Positions 6,282-6,859 of a DNA stretch of 6,859 bases are shown piece after piece. Source of the DNA: Streptomyces anulatus (lineage in GTDB: Bacteria; Actinomycetota; Actinomycetes; Streptomycetales; Streptomycetaceae); NCBI RefSeq assembly GCF_000721175.1, contig NZ_JOEZ01000074.1:1-6859 (forward strand). Reading direction: 5' to 3'. A model generated the notes under the pieces. That model was given only the letters and a program-made list of their open reading frames with translations. It was not told the DNA's origin and searched no databases. Each line of letters begins with the position of its first letter. Position 1 is the first letter of the stretch. The position numbers were made by a program, and so were the translations under genes.

Positions 6282-6791
6282 ATGGAGCGTCGCATCGCGC
6301 AGTACCAACCCTCGAACAGACCACCTGCCTGGGAACGCGTTGCCGACGAGGTCCGCACCACCGTCGCCCGTGCCACCCCCACAACCACCCATCGCGCCCG
6401 GGACCTCCTCACCGCCCTGACCCGGATCGCCGTCTACGCCGACCAGCAGGGCCACCGGGCCGACGCCCGCCTGTGGCTGGCCCCCGCGATGGTCGAGCAG
6501 TTCGCAGCGGCAGGCTGCCCGGAGGTCACCCAGGCCACCCGCGCGAACTACCGCGCATGCCTCACCGCCCTCAGGACCGCCGTCTTCGGGCCCGACCTGC
6601 CCGGCGGACGCCCCGTCCCACTCTCCGCGTCCGACCCCTCCCAGCCCTACAGCCCGAACGACAAGGCAGGCCTGTGGGCCTGGGCCGGCGGCCAGCCCAC
6701 CGCCGAACTCCGCCGCGGACTGTGGCTGCTGCTGGCCCTCGGCCTGGGCTGCGGCCTAGATGTATTGCCCCGGGAGGTTGTGGACGGGTGA
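6282..6791 (+). pseudogene. Integrase-like (tyrosine recombinase-type) protein, C-terminus lost
   Basis: From ATG 6282 the product is 169 residues. Residues 15-105 are helical and resemble the N-terminal core-binding part of integrase-like actinomycete proteins (RARDLLTALTRIAVYADQQG, WLAPAMVEQFAAAGCPEVTQ, TRANYRACLTALRTAVFG). A short proline-rich segment is followed by AELRRGLWLLLALGLGCGL (141-159), which looks like the first helix of a tyrosine recombinase catalytic domain just before its first Arg. The sequence then changes abruptly to DVLPREVVDG and stops, so the catalytic Arg, His and Tyr region is absent. The first 159 residues look undamaged, so the truncation is probably recent, by insertion or deletion at about 6757. 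It may have lost recombinase activity, or belong to a family with only a structural integrase fold. The family assignment is moderate. Confidence 0.6.
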
Positions 6792-6859
6792 TGCAGCTCT
6801 CGGCTGAGGGATCTTGAACGGGTGAGGGCCTTCCGGGTTCGGTGTGGATTGCGACGTCT
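6757..6859. other. Foreign sequence replacing the integrase-like C-terminus; possible insertion sequence end
   Basis: Coding similarity stops within CTAG (6756-6759), and codon use changes at the same point (a CTA Leu codon, then GTA and TTG). The following 100 bases have no gene that I can see before the window ends. They include GGGCCTTCCGG (6828-6838), which could be one arm of a hairpin whose partner would lie outside the window. No insertion sequence family can be named from this. Confidence 0.35.

Noticed and set aside
6105..6455. Upstream in-frame extension of the XRE gene
   Set aside because: The added residues look non-coding and would cover the divergent promoter region and palindrome site 2.
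1..6859. CRISPR arrays, tRNA or rRNA genes
   Set aside because: No regularly spaced direct repeats and no cloverleaf or rRNA-like sequence were seen by eye on either strand.

Overview
The DNA is very GC-rich, and codon third positions in the believable genes are almost all G or C. Together with GTG/TTG starts and the protein types, this points to an actinomycete, most likely Streptomyces or a close relative. The window looks like an accessory, decaying stretch of chromosome or plasmid. Most recognisable genes are broken or cut short, and only three look intact.

Region 1 (1-634) holds no gene I can support. Region 2 (635-2781, minus strand) holds a major facilitator superfamily transporter with a one-base frameshift. 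Upstream of it are about 500 bases of partly AT-rich non-coding DNA, then a MarR-type regulator fragment that has lost both ends. Region 3 (2839 to about 3500, minus strand) is an internal piece of an IS1380-family transposase, with a frameshift at a run of six C and both ends missing. It abuts the MarR fragment and probably removed that gene's start.

Region 4 (3580-6791) is a small gene neighbourhood. A winged-helix protein (minus) lies downstream of a conserved-looking gene interrupted by an in-frame TGA (minus). A larger winged-helix protein (plus) shares the layout of the first: N-terminal helix, Pro-rich linker, C-terminal winged helix. A 75-residue XRE-type regulator (minus) is followed by a divergent integrase-like gene (plus) that loses its C-terminal half at about 6757. 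The plus winged-helix gene and the XRE gene converge on a 300-base gap with four strong hairpins.

The most notable signal is a 20-base quasi-palindrome (core TGCCATT-NN-AATGGCA) found twice, at 4601-4620 and 6231-6250. Each copy lies in a divergent promoter region of Region 4. This suggests that one regulator, perhaps the XRE protein or a winged-helix protein, controls the neighbourhood. That link is inference. No known complete system is recognised, no RNA gene or CRISPR array was seen, and all family assignments were made by eye.
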